Part shown: positions 1 through 4,513 of the stretch, piece by piece
How the letters are laid out: the number at the start of each line of letters is the position of its first letter
Numbering within the stretch: the stretch's first letter is position 1
Source of the DNA: Nitrososphaerota archaeon
GTDB lineage: Archaea > Thermoproteota > Nitrososphaeria > Nitrososphaerales > JAHFOH01
Assembly: GCA_023266955.1 (NCBI GenBank)
Contig: JAHFOH010000090.1
Location: 1 to 6,007, forward strand
Length of the DNA stretch: 6,007 nucleotides
Reading direction: 5' to 3'
Position numbers and translations under genes: made by a program
Notes under the pieces: generated by a model
The model's database searches: none
Seen by the model: only the letters and a program-made list of their open reading frames with translations
Told to the model about the DNA's origin: nothing

Positions 1-548
1 GCGGTTACAAATGGGAAAAGATCAAAGAAACCTTCGCATCACACTACAATCTAACAAAAATAGAATACTTCATAGAGCAAGAACCGCTAGGCACAGGAGG
101 AGCCATCAAGAAGACCATCAAAGAACTCCAACCCACTGATGAATACATTATAGTCCTAAACGGAGACATCATCACGGATGTCGACTTAAACCACATGATA
201 GAATGGCACAACGTAAGCCATCCAACAGTCACCATCCTCGTCGTCCCATACAGATCCCCCTACGGAGTCGTAGTAATTGACAAACTCAGAACCATAAGAA
301 AGTTCGAGGAGAAGCCCGAATTCAAAGACGTCTGGATAAACGGAGGAGTCTACATAATCAACCCCAAAAGAATCTTCAACTATCTTCCAGACTCAGGAGA
401 CATAGAACAATACACATTCCCCAAGCTAGTCACATACGGAGAAATTCAAGCACACCCATACTACGGCTTCTGGAGAAGCATAGATAACATAAAAGACCTA
501 CAAGCTGCTGAGAAGGAAATAGTGACACGCGCATCATCTCATGCGTAA
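1..548 (+). CDS. Sugar-phosphate nucleotidyltransferase (3' part; start lies outside the window)
   Basis: This is a nucleotidyltransferase of the NTP_transferase fold, which joins a nucleoside triphosphate and a sugar 1-phosphate into an NDP-sugar in the cytoplasm. The frame is open from base 3, so the gene starts upstream; 181 residues are visible. Counting from the first complete codon, EPLGTGGA lies at 27-34 (nucleotide and sugar loop), NGD at 53-55 (its Asp normally holds the catalytic metal), FEEKP at 101-105 (conserved Lys), NGG at 113-115 and FWRSIDNIKDL at 156-166. All are family hallmarks. The protein ends soon after the catalytic domain, without a left-handed beta-helix, so it is the short single-domain type and not a GlmU-like acyltransferase fusion. 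The missing part should hold the N-terminal GxGTRL-type loop. Substrate (mannose, glucose or heptose phosphate) cannot be read from this piece. A role in surface glycans or glycosylation is inference. Confidence 0.93.
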   Translation, partial: GYKWEKIKETFASHYNLTKIEYFIEQEPLGTGGAIKKTIKELQPTDEYIIVLNGDIITDVDLNHMIEWHNVSHPTVTILVVPYRSPYGVVVIDKLRTIRKFEEKPEFKDVWINGGVYIINPKRIFNYLPDSGDIEQYTFPKLVTYGEIQAHPYYGFWRSIDNIKDLQAAEKEIVTRASSHA

Positions 549-721
549 TCAAGAAAAATGTATCAGCAATAGACAGCCTAAGGCACACTATGTTACAACC
601 ACATGCTTGAAATCTATCAAAGATAAAAGACTGAAATTCACCTCAATTACGTTGAAAACATTCATAGACTCAGCAAGCACTGCAACCCCACTCCCCAATA
701 CCCAAGGAAAATGAGAACTCC
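549..721. other. Non-coding gap of 173 bases
   Basis: No credible gene lies here. It holds a TATA-like AGATAAAAGA at 621-630, which could start a transcript near 648-655 and give a leader of about 70 bases to the TTG at 722. A tiny frame starts at ATG 711. There is no tRNA-like fold and no clear T-run terminator after the nucleotidyltransferase gene. Confidence 0.6.
621..630 (+). promoter_or_regulatory. Possible TATA box for the three-gene small-protein unit
   Basis: AGATAAAAGA is A/T-rich and sits in a gap between two genes on the same strand. In archaea initiation occurs about 25 bases downstream, here near 650. It is the best TATA candidate before the unit at 722-1612, but the implied leader is rather long and no purine-rich BRE is evident. 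Tentative. Confidence 0.3.
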
Positions 722-994
722 TTGACCCTAGAAGGCATACTCAACTTAGGAAATGCTATCTTTCTCATAGCATCATCAACCATACCCCTCTACATGGCTT
801 GGAAAGTCAAACCCTCCCCCATGAAGACATTATCAATACTCCTAACATCATTCATACTCGTTCATGGCATCTACCATCTCGTAGCGTTCCTAGAGGTCGA
901 AACCCTCGAACTGCTAGGTGAAGCCGTGATCGAACCTCTCTCCTGGCTACTTCTCTTCGCATTCAGCATCTACTACGCAAGAAGAGGAGGATGA
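722..994 (+). CDS. Small three-helix membrane protein of unknown function, HGxYH type
   Basis: The 90-residue product has three predicted membrane helices, at about 7-27, 36-56 and 66-86, joined by short loops, and a basic ARRGG end. It has no signal peptide beyond the first helix. Helix 2 contains the polar cluster H48-G49-I50-Y51-H52, and helix 3 begins E71-P72-L73-S74; polar residues inside helices suggest function and not mere anchoring. I chose TTG 722 because the frame is open only from 668 and holds no ATG or GTG before the first helix. The Shine-Dalgarno signal is weak (GGAAAATGAG upstream). The gene ends three bases before the next start, so the two are almost certainly co-transcribed. 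I recall similar short proteins in archaeal genomes as hypothetical pairs, but assign no family name or function. A membrane sensor subunit or a cofactor-binding membrane protein are possibilities. Confidence 0.72.
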   Translation: MTLEGILNLGNAIFLIASSTIPLYMAWKVKPSPMKTLSILLTSFILVHGIYHLVAFLEVETLELLGEAVIEPLSWLLLFAFSIYYARRGG

Positions 995-997
995 AAA

Positions 998-1291
998 ATG
1001 GCTGAGCTTCTAGCCGTCATGATTGCCGAAACTCTTTCCCTAATCCTAGTCATAACCTCATTCGCAATATTAACACGTCTAGCCCTCAGAGTACGCACCT
1101 TAAGAAGCCTACAGTCACAATTCTTCATCTTCTCCCTAATCCTCACGATCTCCGAGATTCCCCGCATTCTAGAAACCCTCGGACTCATAGACATCACACC
1201 CTACCAACTACTTGGACTCGCAGTGCACACTGTATCCATGATAGCACTCGGCGCATTCCTCGTCTATAGAGCATACCGCTTCCTGAGGTAG
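998..1291 (+). CDS. Small three-helix membrane protein, partner and possible distant paralogue of the preceding gene
   Basis: The 97-residue product has three predicted membrane helices at about 6-27, 39-59 and 70-92, the same arrangement as the protein before it. Helix 1 ends in an Arg-rich loop (R27, R31, R33, R36), which favours that loop being cytoplasmic. Helix 2 carries S52-E53-I54-P55-R56, and helix 3 carries H77 within AVHTVSM and ends YRAYRFLR. ATG 998 is supported by a strong Shine-Dalgarno AGGAGG at 985-990, 7 bases upstream, lying inside the end of the preceding gene. The tight spacing on both sides places it in the middle of a three-gene unit. Matching size and topology with the neighbour suggest a heteromeric complex, possibly after an old duplication (inference). 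Function is unknown. Confidence 0.78.
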   Translation: MAELLAVMIAETLSLILVITSFAILTRLALRVRTLRSLQSQFFIFSLILTISEIPRILETLGLIDITPYQLLGLAVHTVSMIALGAFLVYRAYRFLR

Positions 1292-1297
1292 AAAGCC

Positions 1298-1612
1298 ATG
1301 GTAACTCAAGAAAAAACCTTCAACCAAATCCTGCTAGAAGCTATCGCTGAGGCACTGAACAGCATCTTTGGACTACAGACAGCAAGATCAGTCAACTTCT
1401 ACGTCGATCCACGCCTCGTCCTAAAGAGCCCAGAACTCTACGCAAAGCTACTTGAGAAGATGTTCGGTGAAGGCGCAAAGATTATACTTGCAAGAATAAC
1501 CGGCCAAGTAGTCAAAAAGTTCGCATTCGAGGGAGAGCGCGTGATTAGCTTTGAACAGGCGGTCAGAAGAGCAAAGCTACGATATCTGAAACATCTCGCT
1601 GGAGCAGGTTAG
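1298..1612 (+). CDS. Soluble protein of about 104 residues, unknown function, third gene of the membrane-protein unit
   Basis: The product has no membrane helix or signal peptide and should be cytoplasmic. It begins with an amphipathic helix (FNQILLEAIAEALNSIFG, residues 8-25), then a segment with FYVDP at 34-38, a helix containing LYAKLLEKMFGEGAKII at 47-63, and a basic C-terminal helix (RRAKLRYLKHL, 90-100). The pattern of an EA-rich first helix followed by an FGxGAK motif resembles short archaeal hypothetical proteins that I recall but cannot name. The ATG at 1298 follows GAGGT at 1285-1289 with an 8-base spacer, and only six bases separate it from the upstream stop codon, so it shares the transcript of the two membrane proteins. 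A cytoplasmic partner or output protein for that pair is an inference from position only. Confidence 0.75.
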   Translation: MVTQEKTFNQILLEAIAEALNSIFGLQTARSVNFYVDPRLVLKSPELYAKLLEKMFGEGAKIILARITGQVVKKFAFEGERVISFEQAVRRAKLRYLKHLAGAG

Positions 1613-1633
1613 GCTATGTCGAATTCCTGCTAC

Positions 1634-1643
1634 CAGTGCACTG
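1634..1643. repeat. Perfect 10-bp palindrome before the ParB-like gene
   Basis: CAGTGCACTG reads the same on both strands. It lies in the 115-base gap between the three-gene unit and the ParB-like gene, about 45 bases before the TATA box. It could bind a dimeric regulator, but a 10-bp palindrome can arise by chance. Confidence 0.4.
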
Positions 1644-1655
1644 TGATTTGAGCTA

Positions 1656-1670
1656 GTTCGACAGTCGAAC
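1656..1670. promoter_or_regulatory. 15-bp palindrome just upstream of the ParB-like gene promoter; candidate operator or parS-like site
   Basis: GTTCGAC and GTCGAAC form perfect 7-base arms around one central A. The site ends 16 bases before the TATA box at 1687-1694. The half-site GTCGAA occurs again at 1619-1624. The position suits binding by a dimeric helix-turn-helix protein, and ParB-like proteins characteristically bind palindromes. The sequence is unlike the bacterial parS consensus (TGTTTCACGTGAAACA). A role is inferred. Confidence 0.5.
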
Positions 1671-1686
1671 CAACCAAGAGCCAAAC

Positions 1687-1694
1687 CTATAAAT
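1687..1694 (+). promoter_or_regulatory. TATA box for the ParB-like gene
   Basis: CTATAAAT with CCAAAC just upstream (BRE-like) is a good archaeal core promoter. Initiation about 25 bases downstream falls near 1714-1720, only 8-14 bases before the ATG at 1728. This fits a leaderless or near-leaderless mRNA and explains why no Shine-Dalgarno sequence precedes that start. Confidence 0.65.
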
Positions 1695-1727
1695 GAAGTA
1701 TACCATGGCAAGAAGCCGATTACGTCA

Positions 1728-2492
1728 ATGCGTATTCAGAACATTCCAATCGACGAGATCGACATAGCGGACGAGAACGTTAGGCGAGATCAAGAGTTCG
1801 GCTATGACCAGCAAGACAAACTGCTCACCAGCCACCTTGACAGATTTGATCTCCTACAACCTGTAGTCGTAAGATTAGACCCTCATGACAAGAAATACAA
1901 GCTTATCATAGGAAGACGAAGGTTCATGGCGATGAAGGAGAAAGGGATTCGTGAGATACCTGCCGTAATCACCGACATCTCAGGAGTCCAGGCTGAAGCC
2001 GCCTCCCTCTTCGAGAACCTCATACGCAAAGACCTGAAGCCTTTAGAGAAAGCTCTAATGGTCAAGAAACTCGTAGAAGCTGATCCGAGAAGAACCGCAG
2101 GCATCTCGGAGAAATACGGCATACCGAAAAGCACACTAAGCGAGTGGCTAAGCATCCTAGAGCTACCACACGATCTCCAACTGAAGCTGGACAAAGACGA
2201 GATAACGATGTATGAGGCCATTCAGATAACACGCAGACCCAGAGAAGAGCAAGCCCGCATCGCCGAAGCCGCAATCTCAGGAAAATTGCAGCAAGAAATG
2301 ATGAAACTAGGCTTGAAGCGTGCAGTACCAAGGGGACTATTCACACTCAGACTCGTCTTCAACCCAACCAAAAGACATGACAAATGGCTGTGGGAGAACC
2401 TCAACAAAATGGCACAACAAGAAGGACAGGAGATAACTCAGTACGCCCGAAACATTCTAAAGGAATACATTGAGCGCAAACTCAGACGATAG
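1728..2492 (+). CDS. ParB/Spo0J-like DNA-binding protein with a ribbon-helix-helix-like C-terminal tail
   Basis: The 254-residue product has the ParB N-terminal domain at about 1-110: the IGRRRF motif at 61-66 corresponds to the GERRxRA nucleotide-binding box, and ENLIRKDLKPLEKA at 96-109 to the ENxQRxDLxPxEEA box. A helix-turn-helix follows at about 124-147 (GISEKYGIPKSTLSEW, then LSILELP), matching the KST-S--L--L-LP recognition region. The tail from about 205 has a short strand (TLRLVF) and two helices (DKWLWENLNKM, YARNILKEYIERKL), an order like a ribbon-helix-helix dimer domain. Classic ParB proteins bind parS and act as CTP clamps with ParA. Here the usual box Glu is replaced by Arg (GRRR) and no ParA gene is visible, so chromosome partition is not established; a transcription regulator or nucleoid factor is equally possible. 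The start is ATG 1728; an ATG at 1705 is out of frame. Confidence 0.88.
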   Translation: MRIQNIPIDEIDIADENVRRDQEFGYDQQDKLLTSHLDRFDLLQPVVVRLDPHDKKYKLIIGRRRFMAMKEKGIREIPAVITDISGVQAEAASLFENLIRKDLKPLEKALMVKKLVEADPRRTAGISEKYGIPKSTLSEWLSILELPHDLQLKLDKDEITMYEAIQITRRPREEQARIAEAAISGKLQQEMMKLGLKRAVPRGLFTLRLVFNPTKRHDKWLWENLNKMAQQEGQEITQYARNILKEYIERKLRR

Positions 2493-2531
2493 TCACATAA
2501 TTGAACCATGAAGAAGGTGAAGGTAGCCCTC

Positions 2532-2538
2532 ATTAAAC
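2532..2538 (+). promoter_or_regulatory. Weak TATA-like element before the YdjM-type hydrolase gene
   Basis: ATTAAAC in the 84-base gap lies 45 bases before ATG 2577, which would place initiation near 2558 with a leader of about 18 bases. No Shine-Dalgarno sequence is visible before that ATG, which fits a short leader. The match to a TATA consensus is poor. Confidence 0.25.
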
Positions 2539-2576
2539 GCCTAATCTGACCTGTCCCCAAGGCGCCATCTTCAACA

Positions 2577-3239
2577 ATGTTCCTTCTAGGACACAGCTGC
2601 TGGGGTTATCTCTTCTCCAAGTTCTTCGGCCGAAGGCTAGGTGTCGACGTATCCCCAACTCTAGCCTTTCTAGCGGGGATTCTACCTGATTTCGACCTCT
2701 ACCTGCAGCCCCTCGGCCTAGCCCATCACACCCTCACCCACTCCCTTCTAATTCTCACACCCCTGACCATAATCCTTGTTGCAGCACGCAGCCGAAGAGG
2801 CGCTGCCATATCCATAGGAATACTCTCACACTTATTCACAGACGCCATCGTCGGAACATTACCCATCATCTTCCCTCTCTCAGCAGTACAAATCGGCCTA
2901 AGTCTGGGAATCCCATCAGCAAATGACACAATCCTCGAAATCGGAGCCCTAACCCTAACCCTCCTCTACATGTTAAGAAACGGCGACGCCCACATTATAA
3001 GCCGCAAAAACACAGAAAACCTATGGCTTTCCATACCCCTAATATCAATAACAACCCTCACCCTCCTCTTCGCCCAAGACAACAACATCCAACTAATAGC
3101 CTACGCCTTCTCCAGAAGAGCCCTCTCAGCCATCACATTAGGACACATAGCGTTAGGCATAACCCTATCAGTTGGCATAGCACAAGGTTTCAGGGCCATC
3201 ACAAAGGCATCCTCAAAAACAACAGGCCGTCTGAACTAA
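2577..3239 (+). CDS. YdjM-type (LexA-binding, inner-membrane) putative metal-dependent hydrolase
   Basis: The 220-residue membrane protein matches the YdjM family (PF04307), putative metal-dependent hydrolases of unknown substrate. The metal-binding signature is complete: GHSCWG near the start (H6), GILPDFD at 34-40 (D38, D40), AHHTLTHS at 49-56 (H50, H51, H55) and GILSHLFTDA at 81-90 (H85, D89). Hydrophobic helices follow at about 56-71, 76-100, 118-133, 149-167 and 183-204. Bacterial relatives include the E. coli SOS gene ydjM; no link to DNA damage is visible here. The start is well placed because the conserved G-H motif lies at residues 5-6. The 3' half is very poor in G on the coding strand (C-rich third positions), unlike the ribosomal cluster downstream. 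The stop codon lies inside the first of two hairpins. Confidence 0.88.
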   Translation: MFLLGHSCWGYLFSKFFGRRLGVDVSPTLAFLAGILPDFDLYLQPLGLAHHTLTHSLLILTPLTIILVAARSRRGAAISIGILSHLFTDAIVGTLPIIFPLSAVQIGLSLGIPSANDTILEIGALTLTLLYMLRNGDAHIISRKNTENLWLSIPLISITTLTLLFAQDNNIQLIAYAFSRRALSAITLGHIALGITLSVGIAQGFRAITKASSKTTGRLN

Positions 3240-3314
3240 GATTTCCAAAGTTCAGCCAGATTTGGCTCAAAATTTGCATCTTTAGCCGTCTGAAACCTAA
3301 TATTTTCAGCCAGA
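3226..3314 (+). repeat. Imperfect tandem repeat forming two hairpins at the 3' end of the hydrolase gene
   Basis: GCCGTCTGAA occurs at 3226-3235 and 3285-3294, and TTCAGCCAGA follows each, at 3251-3260 and 3305-3314. Each copy can fold: CTGAACT (3231-3237) with AGTTCAG (3249-3255) around an 11-base loop, and CTGAAA (3290-3295) with TTTCAG (3304-3309) around an 8-base loop. The first hairpin includes the stop codon. No long T-run follows, so a classical terminator is not supported; a transcript-end or processing signal is possible. Confidence 0.5.
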
Positions 3315-3338
3315 CATTTCAAACCAATTCGAAACCAC

Positions 3339-3346
3339 ATATAAAG
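3339..3346 (+). promoter_or_regulatory. TATA-like box upstream of no protein gene
   Basis: ATATAAAG, preceded by GAAACCAC that could serve as a BRE, is among the best TATA matches in the window. Initiation would fall near 3365-3372, more than 340 bases before the next gene, so it may drive a non-coding RNA or a long rpl21e leader. Bioinformatic candidate only. Confidence 0.35.
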
Positions 3347-3518
3347 TACAACAAATAATTGAACCCTTCAAAACCCCTTCCCAGCCCTCAAATACCTATC
3401 TATCTACACCAACAAAAACACAGGCGCCACCAACCTCAACAACACACCACTTGCTATCCACTGCTAACGGACCTCAGCAAATTCCTAAGATGCAAATCCT
3501 CCATTAAATCACTAATAA

Positions 3519-3538
3519 TCGGAAGGTTCCCCTTCCGA
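3519..3538. repeat. Strong 8-bp stem-loop in the gap before rpl21e
   Basis: TCGGAAGG and CCTTCCGA are perfect complements around the four-base loop TTCC. It is the most stable short hairpin noticed in the window. No T-run follows on either strand. It may belong to a small RNA started from the TATA-like box at 3339, or be a DNA palindrome for a regulator. Confidence 0.5.
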
Positions 3539-3601
3539 AGCCTTCATCACAAACAGGATATCCAAGTTTCCGCCATATCTCAAAAGAAAATGCATCACTG
3601 T

Positions 3602-3623
3602 TTGACCCCCCTCTAGGGGTCAA
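3602..3623. repeat. 8-bp inverted repeat upstream of the rpl21e promoter
   Basis: TTGACCCC and GGGGTCAA are exact complements with the six-base centre CCTCTA. It ends about 37 bases before the rpl21e TATA box. It could be an operator, a transcript-end hairpin, or both; there is no T-run after it. Confidence 0.45.
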
Positions 3624-3648
3624 TTCCGCACACACATCAAAGCATCAA

Positions 3649-3673
3649 ACCCTATGAAGAGATAAATTAGGGT
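3649..3673 (+). promoter_or_regulatory. rpl21e core promoter flanked by a 6-bp dyad
   Basis: GATAAATTA at 3661-3669 is a fair TATA box; initiation would fall near 3688, leaving a leader of about 28 bases with AGGAG at 3701-3705. The arms ACCCTA (3649-3654) and TAGGGT (3668-3673) are exact complements that bracket most of the box, so a dimeric repressor binding here would block TBP. The promoter role is likely; the operator role is inference. Confidence 0.5.
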
Positions 3674-3715
3674 AGAATCGTCCGCTCGCATAAGCCTCAT
3701 AGGAGTTAAACAGTC

Positions 3716-4018
3716 ATGCCCCTTTCCAAAGGCTTTAGGAGAAAAACTCGAAGTATACTAACTAAGAGAAGAAGAGGAATGACTGGTCTCACACCCCTCT
3801 TGAGGGAGTATCAAGTGAACGAAAAGGTCGTGATACACATCGATCCGGCTCAGGTGAAAGGAATGCCTCATAGAAGATTTCAGGGTCTGGTGGGCACAAT
3901 CCGAGAAGTGGGCAGAAGGTCATTGGTCGTTGACGTGCCCGTGGGAAACAAGGTGAAAACCGTAGTCGCCCGTCTGGAACATATCAAACCGCATCACGAG
4001 GTGCACGCAGTTGCCTGA
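3716..4018 (+). CDS. rpl21e: Large ribosomal subunit protein eL21 (L21e)
   Basis: The 100-residue product is the archaeal/eukaryotic eL21, a structural protein of the 50S subunit that binds 23S rRNA. The basic N-terminus (KGFRRKTRSIL, KRRRG) is the usual rRNA-contacting extension, followed by LREYQVNEKVVIHIDP and PHRRFQGLVGTIREVG, which form the SH3-like barrel. HIKPH lies near the C-terminus. The length is typical for archaea. The start ATG 3716 has AGGAG at 3701-3705. It leads the conserved run of Rpo4, DUF655, KsgA and HemK genes. In many archaea a Pus10-type pseudouridine synthase gene precedes it; here a YdjM-type gene and a long non-coding gap do. Its stop overlaps the TTG start of the next gene by 8 bases. 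Confidence 0.96.
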   Translation: MPLSKGFRRKTRSILTKRRRGMTGLTPLLREYQVNEKVVIHIDPAQVKGMPHRRFQGLVGTIREVGRRSLVVDVPVGNKVKTVVARLEHIKPHHEVHAVA

Positions 4019-4337
4019 AGAGAAGCAGAAGAGAATCCCTGTCTCAATTCCAGAAGTCAAGGAACTGGTTGATAAGATAGACCCGGAAAAGGCTGATCAG
4101 ATTCAGAAGAGAACCCAAGACTACGTCACAAAGTTTTCGAAACTCTCGGCTAAAGAGGCGAAGGACCTGAGAAGGAAACTCATGAAAGAAGCCAGTCTCA
4201 CAGACATAGAGGCAATAGAGATTGTAAATATCAGCCCCACAAGCTTAGAGGAACTTCGAGCCTTTACAGCAGGATGGAAGAAGCTGTTTCCCACAGAGCA
4301 GCTTGAACGAATCCTTTCTCTCCTTAGACAACGCTGA
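4011..4337 (+). CDS. rpoF: DNA-directed RNA polymerase subunit Rpo4 (RpoF, Rpb4-like)
   Basis: The 108-residue product is archaeal Rpo4/F, which pairs with Rpo7/E to form the polymerase stalk that helps open promoters and guide the RNA. An N-terminal part of about 35 residues is followed by a helical HRDC-like domain with LTDIEAIEIVNISP (63-76) and LEELRAFTAGW (79-89). The VNI-P---EEL pattern is diagnostic of the family. Start choice: TTG 4011 is supported by GAGGTG at 3998-4003, 7 bases upstream, and by conservation of the PEV segment soon after; it overlaps the end of rpl21e by 8 bases, implying translational coupling. Length is normal. The next gene is unusually far away, beyond a 176-base structured gap. 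Confidence 0.95.
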   Translation: MPEEKQKRIPVSIPEVKELVDKIDPEKADQIQKRTQDYVTKFSKLSAKEAKDLRRKLMKEASLTDIEAIEIVNISPTSLEELRAFTAGWKKLFPTEQLERILSLLRQR

Positions 4338-4351
4338 CCTAAGATTAACTC

Positions 4352-4378
4352 GTCATTTCGTAACGGCCGCAAAGTGAC
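4352..4378 (+). repeat. Stem-loop shortly after the rpoF stop codon
   Basis: GTCATTT (4352-4358) pairs with AAAGTGAC (4371-4378) apart from one G-U wobble, around a 12-base loop containing CGGCCG. It begins 15 bases after the stop and may mark or protect the 3' end of the rpl21e-rpoF transcript. No T-run follows. Confidence 0.35.
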
Positions 4379-4393
4379 ATACGAAGGCTTAAA

Positions 4394-4401
4394 CATATTA
4401 A
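4394..4401 (+). promoter_or_regulatory. Possible TATA box for the DUF655-ksgA-hemK segment
   Basis: CATATTAA in an A/T-rich run (TTAAACATATTAAT) could set initiation near 4420. That would split the cluster into two transcripts, and the stem-loop at 4440-4494 would lie in the mRNA leader of the DUF655 gene. Confidence 0.35.
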
Positions 4402-4439
4402 TCGACGTCTATATCCAGTTGGCAAGCAAATGTACTTTG

Positions 4440-4494
4440 GACCTAGCCGTAGCATCAGCTTCCTTTCCATGTGCCATAGCGTGAGTGCTAGGTC
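4440..4494 (+). repeat. 8-bp inverted repeat with a 39-base centre, upstream of the DUF655 gene
   Basis: GACCTAGC (4440-4447) and GCTAGGTC (4487-4494) are exact complements. The right arm ends 19 bases before the GTG start at 4514. The enclosed 39 bases show only weak further pairing. It could close a leader RNA structure or a small RNA. A tRNA is excluded, since no T arm or CCA-side stem of the right length exists. Confidence 0.45.
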
Positions 4495-4513
4495 ACCGCG
4501 CCTGCGAATCTAA

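Larger units (their letters stand above)
3240..3715. other. Non-coding stretch of 476 bases between the hydrolase gene and rpl21e
   Basis: I find no credible protein gene on either strand. Open frames exist on the + strand, but their products are rich in Pro, His and Gln, as expected from reading C-rich non-coding DNA. The + strand is strikingly G-poor: bases 3361-3420 contain about 24 C and 2 G. In order, the stretch holds the second repeat hairpin, a TATA-like box (3339-3346), a tight 8-bp stem-loop (3519-3538), an 8-bp dyad (3602-3623), and the dyad-flanked promoter of rpl21e. No tRNA-like fold was seen. Confidence 0.7.

Noticed and set aside
1656..1670. A canonical bacterial parS site
   Set aside because: The palindrome does not match TGTTTCACGTGAAACA; only an unrelated operator or archaeal-specific site can be proposed.
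2508..2549. Tiny frame MKKVKVALIKRLI after the ParB-like gene
   Set aside because: Only 13 codons, no ribosome-binding site and no supporting context.
3023..3358. An open + strand frame of 111 residues overlapping the end of the YdjM-type gene
   Set aside because: It is a shadow in another frame of a well-supported gene, and its product has low-complexity Pro/His/Asn composition.
3474..3550. Minus-strand C/D-box guide RNA (GTGATGA at 3544-3550 and CTGA at 3474-3477)
   Set aside because: The box spacing of about 77 bases is long for an archaeal C/D RNA, no convincing internal D' and C' boxes were found, and the ends do not form a closing stem.
3359..3616. An open + strand frame of 85 residues starting at TTG
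   Set aside because: The product is rich in Pro, His and Gln with no recognisable pattern, the DNA is C-rich and G-poor non-coding in character, a strong hairpin lies within it, and its start would lie before the expected transcript start.
4121..4396. Minus-strand open frame across rpoF
   Set aside because: It is the antisense shadow of rpoF, whose + strand product is a clear Rpo4.
4440..4513. A tRNA-like gene suggested by the 8-bp arms and by CGAATC at 4505-4510
   Set aside because: The stem encloses only 39 bases, and no T arm with a complementary 5-bp stem or anticodon arm can be built.
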